Below are positions 62,213 through 64,000 of a stretch of 64,000 nucleotides of DNA, one piece after another (positions within the stretch are counted from its first letter, which is position 1; every line of letters begins with the position of its first letter). The DNA lies in the NCBI GenBank assembly GCA_033964015.1, contig CM066921.1:28811355-28875354 (forward strand), read 5' to 3'. The position numbers and the translations under genes are program-made. The notes below the pieces were generated by a model. The model was not told the DNA's origin, did no database searches, and saw only the letters and a list, made by a program, of their open reading frames with translations. Source of the stretch: Scolanthus callimorphus. Taxonomy: Eukaryota > Cnidaria > Anthozoa > Actiniaria > Edwardsiidae.

Positions 62213-62636
62213 GTGTGTCATGTGAGCTCCATAGTCGCGACACGAGCTCTTCTATTTACAGCTAAAGTCGTTGAGCGTTGCGCGTTTTTAAACGTTCCAC
62301 GGTCCACGGTATACCGGTAAGCGTAGATTTGTATTCTTGGTGTTCACATGACGTCATCAAAATCCTAAATTTGAAGCTATGGACTCTATGTAACTGTGCT
62401 TTCAGGCCAGTTACTGTTTCCCAATAGGAGTCTTCACACCAAATTTAATCGGGCCCCTTCAATTTCTGTCACGCGACACTAGTCACGCGGCTTTAGTCAT
62501 TGATTTCTCGCCATATTTCAGGCAATTCTCCCGTTTGGAGCATTCGATGAAAGGCAACATGCTAAATAAGTGCAACTAAACCACATTTTGGACAATACTA
62601 GCTCATATTGTGGGCTGACGGCACATTTGGTAATTT

Positions 62637-62686
62637 GGCCGCCATGTTGGAGTTCTTCCGAGGGACTCCAACATGGCGGCGCCATA
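62637..62686. repeat. Perfect short palindrome 'ggccgccatgttggagt'
   Basis: GGCCGCCATGTTGGAGT, six to ten bases, then ACTCCAACATGGCGGCGCC. A short snap-back, probably a MITE core. Confidence 0.75.
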
Positions 62687-63261
62687 CATTTTACAGTAAA
62701 CAGTTTTCACATTCGTTCGCTTATATCTCGCTTGCAATATACCAGTCTAAAACTTGGCAAAGCAATTGAAGATATAGTTCTCTTTCAGAATATTGGCTTT
62801 TTGTTCGAAATAACTCGCTAAAAATGGAATGCCTCCGGAGGTGAACACCAAGAATAGCCAGCTCAACAGGCGCTATCAGTGATACCGAGAAAATGGGAAT
62901 TAGCCGAGCTTGCGATAGCGAGGGATCTTGTCTCATAACTATATAGTCTTGGGTAAACGCTTGACGCTCGAATATCGGAGTAGCTAGGGGACTCGAGAGA
63001 AAATCCAGCGAGCAGGTCAGCGTCTGTCGCTCGATATTTTCTCTCGCCCTCACGACCCCCATCCAATTCAACATTCAATAGTCCAGTTTCGAATTCTCTG
63101 CTCTGCCGTTGAATAGGCATCGACGGCGCATAAATACAGTGGAAGCCTCAGTCTGAAGTAGAAAAAGTTGTGAATACCGACGAGACACTGATGAAGCTTG
63201 AATGGAGACAATACTAAAAAACCTTTTGGACTCTTTGGTATTCGCAACTTTCGGGTTATAA

Positions 63262-63367
63262 TTGAGCATGCCGTTCACCCTCCAAAACTGGACAAAACGG
63301 ACTATTCTTTAAAAACTTATACTCAGCCGCTTATGAAACGTTTTGGAGGGTGAACGGCATGCTCAAT
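63262..63367. mobile_element. Hairpin element 'ttgagcatgccgttcaccctccaaaac'
   Basis: About 28-bp inverted repeats at 63262-63289 and 63340-63367 around a 50-bp centre. It lies 130 bp downstream of the GSTO stop codon. Confidence 0.8.
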
Positions 63368-63490
63368 TGTATAAGTTCCAAAGCATAAGGAAATGTAGCC
63401 TTATCGTTTGGGAGGGAGGGTTGAGGGGTCTGGGGATTCGCGATTGTGTGTTGGTGGAGATTACAAAACTCAACTCTGTTTTTGTACACT

Positions 63491-63720
63491 TTATTTCTTT
63501 CTTGAGGCTCGCATTGGAGGAAGAACGACCTCCTGGAAAACCCGATAGTGGTGTTCACCAGGGATGCCCACTTTCTTCACCACGGGATCTTTGCTCATGA
63601 CCTCGGCCCATTTGATTAACCTCGGGAAATCCTTGTCCGTGATGACCAAATCGTCCCGGATGATCGCCTGACGCTCGAATAATGGCCAAAGTATGTAGTC
63701 GACCATGCCCGGTTTTTCTC
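63491..63720 (-). CDS. Omega-class glutathione S-transferase, last exon
   Basis: Omega GSTs use a Cys-centred thiol transferase/dehydroascorbate reductase chemistry. The exon opens at 63720 after an ACCATCAG acceptor, two bases into a codon, and reads EKPGMVDYILWPLFERQAII, then DFPRLIKWAEVMSKDP, ending RASRKK with the stop at 63493-63491. 'P.MVDY.IWPWFER' followed by 'P.L..W...M..DP.V' is the C-terminal helical domain of GSTO. The N-terminal thioredoxin-fold domain with the active-site Cys must lie on exons beyond position 64000; the 280 bp to the window edge are intron. Confidence 0.85.
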
Positions 63721-64000
63721 CTGATGGTAAAAGAACAAATTATTGTTCATCGCTTTATCATTGGATCGGTGTTTTTCTTGCCCCCGACTTTTGGGGCACT
63801 ACGGTACACGCTGCAAGTTTTGTGTTGATCAAAGTATCACCTCTCAGGACTTAAGTTTAGGCCCTAATATCTAAAGATCACATCCTCCAAATTTCGAAAT
63901 TTCGAATTTTGTCTTTGGCTGTAAGAGCTACTTGTATACAAAATATTGAGCTTGCATAAACTGCGAAGTGAGAAACTCGTAGAAAGTTCATTTCCACCCC

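Noticed and set aside
62721..63120. Minus frames with FERQAF resembling the GSTO exon's FERQAI
   Set aside because: The shared stretch is only about a dozen bases and in a different context; no further GST similarity, so probably chance.

Overview
The window is eukaryotic and animal. It holds spliced genes with short, evenly sized exons and GT-AG introns, AT-rich non-coding DNA, and a very high load of small hairpin transposons (MITEs), minisatellites and Penelope-like remnants. The gene set (augmin subunit HAUS2, betaine-homocysteine methyltransferase, dynactin-5, peflin, omega GST) and its intron-rich structure suggest an invertebrate. A cnidarian, probably an anthozoan such as a coral or anemone, is my inference; nothing in the sequence proves it.

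Layout. 1-3365 (+): the 3' half of a HAUS2-like gene, with a MITE abutting one exon. 5110-6140 (+): an intronless GT31 galactosyltransferase-like gene with a frame break. 6183-8920: a 30-bp minisatellite carrying a very recent 1020-bp duplication. 9022-9349 and 14191-14604 (-): two related genes for small secreted acidic proteins, the first with a frame break. 9400-25200: mostly transposon and satellite DNA, including a 13-bp minisatellite, a 12-bp microsatellite and a LINE fragment. 25265-28355: two near-identical LicD/fukutin-like genes in inverted orientation. 28889-42844 (-): a BHMT gene with eight recognised exons, one frameshifted, one expected exon not found. Its introns hold a CRE-rich 128-bp tandem array and a Penelope-like insertion with hammerhead-like motifs. 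43710-43870 and 45727-45775: further hammerhead-like termini. 47321-51199 (-): a complete six-exon DCTN5. 51632-55691 (+): PEF1 (peflin) on the other strand, 432 bp away, with its last exon not seen. 55730-63480: MITEs and unassigned DNA. 63491-63720 (-): the last exon of an omega glutathione S-transferase.

The genes do not form a pathway. The two points of arrangement are the divergent DCTN5/PEF1 pair, probably sharing a promoter, and the inverted LicD duplication next to BHMT. Three otherwise well-preserved genes each carry a single frame break, which means either young pseudogenes or leftover assembly indels. Exon boundaries were set by eye from splice sites, phase and remembered family similarity; no alignment or search was run.
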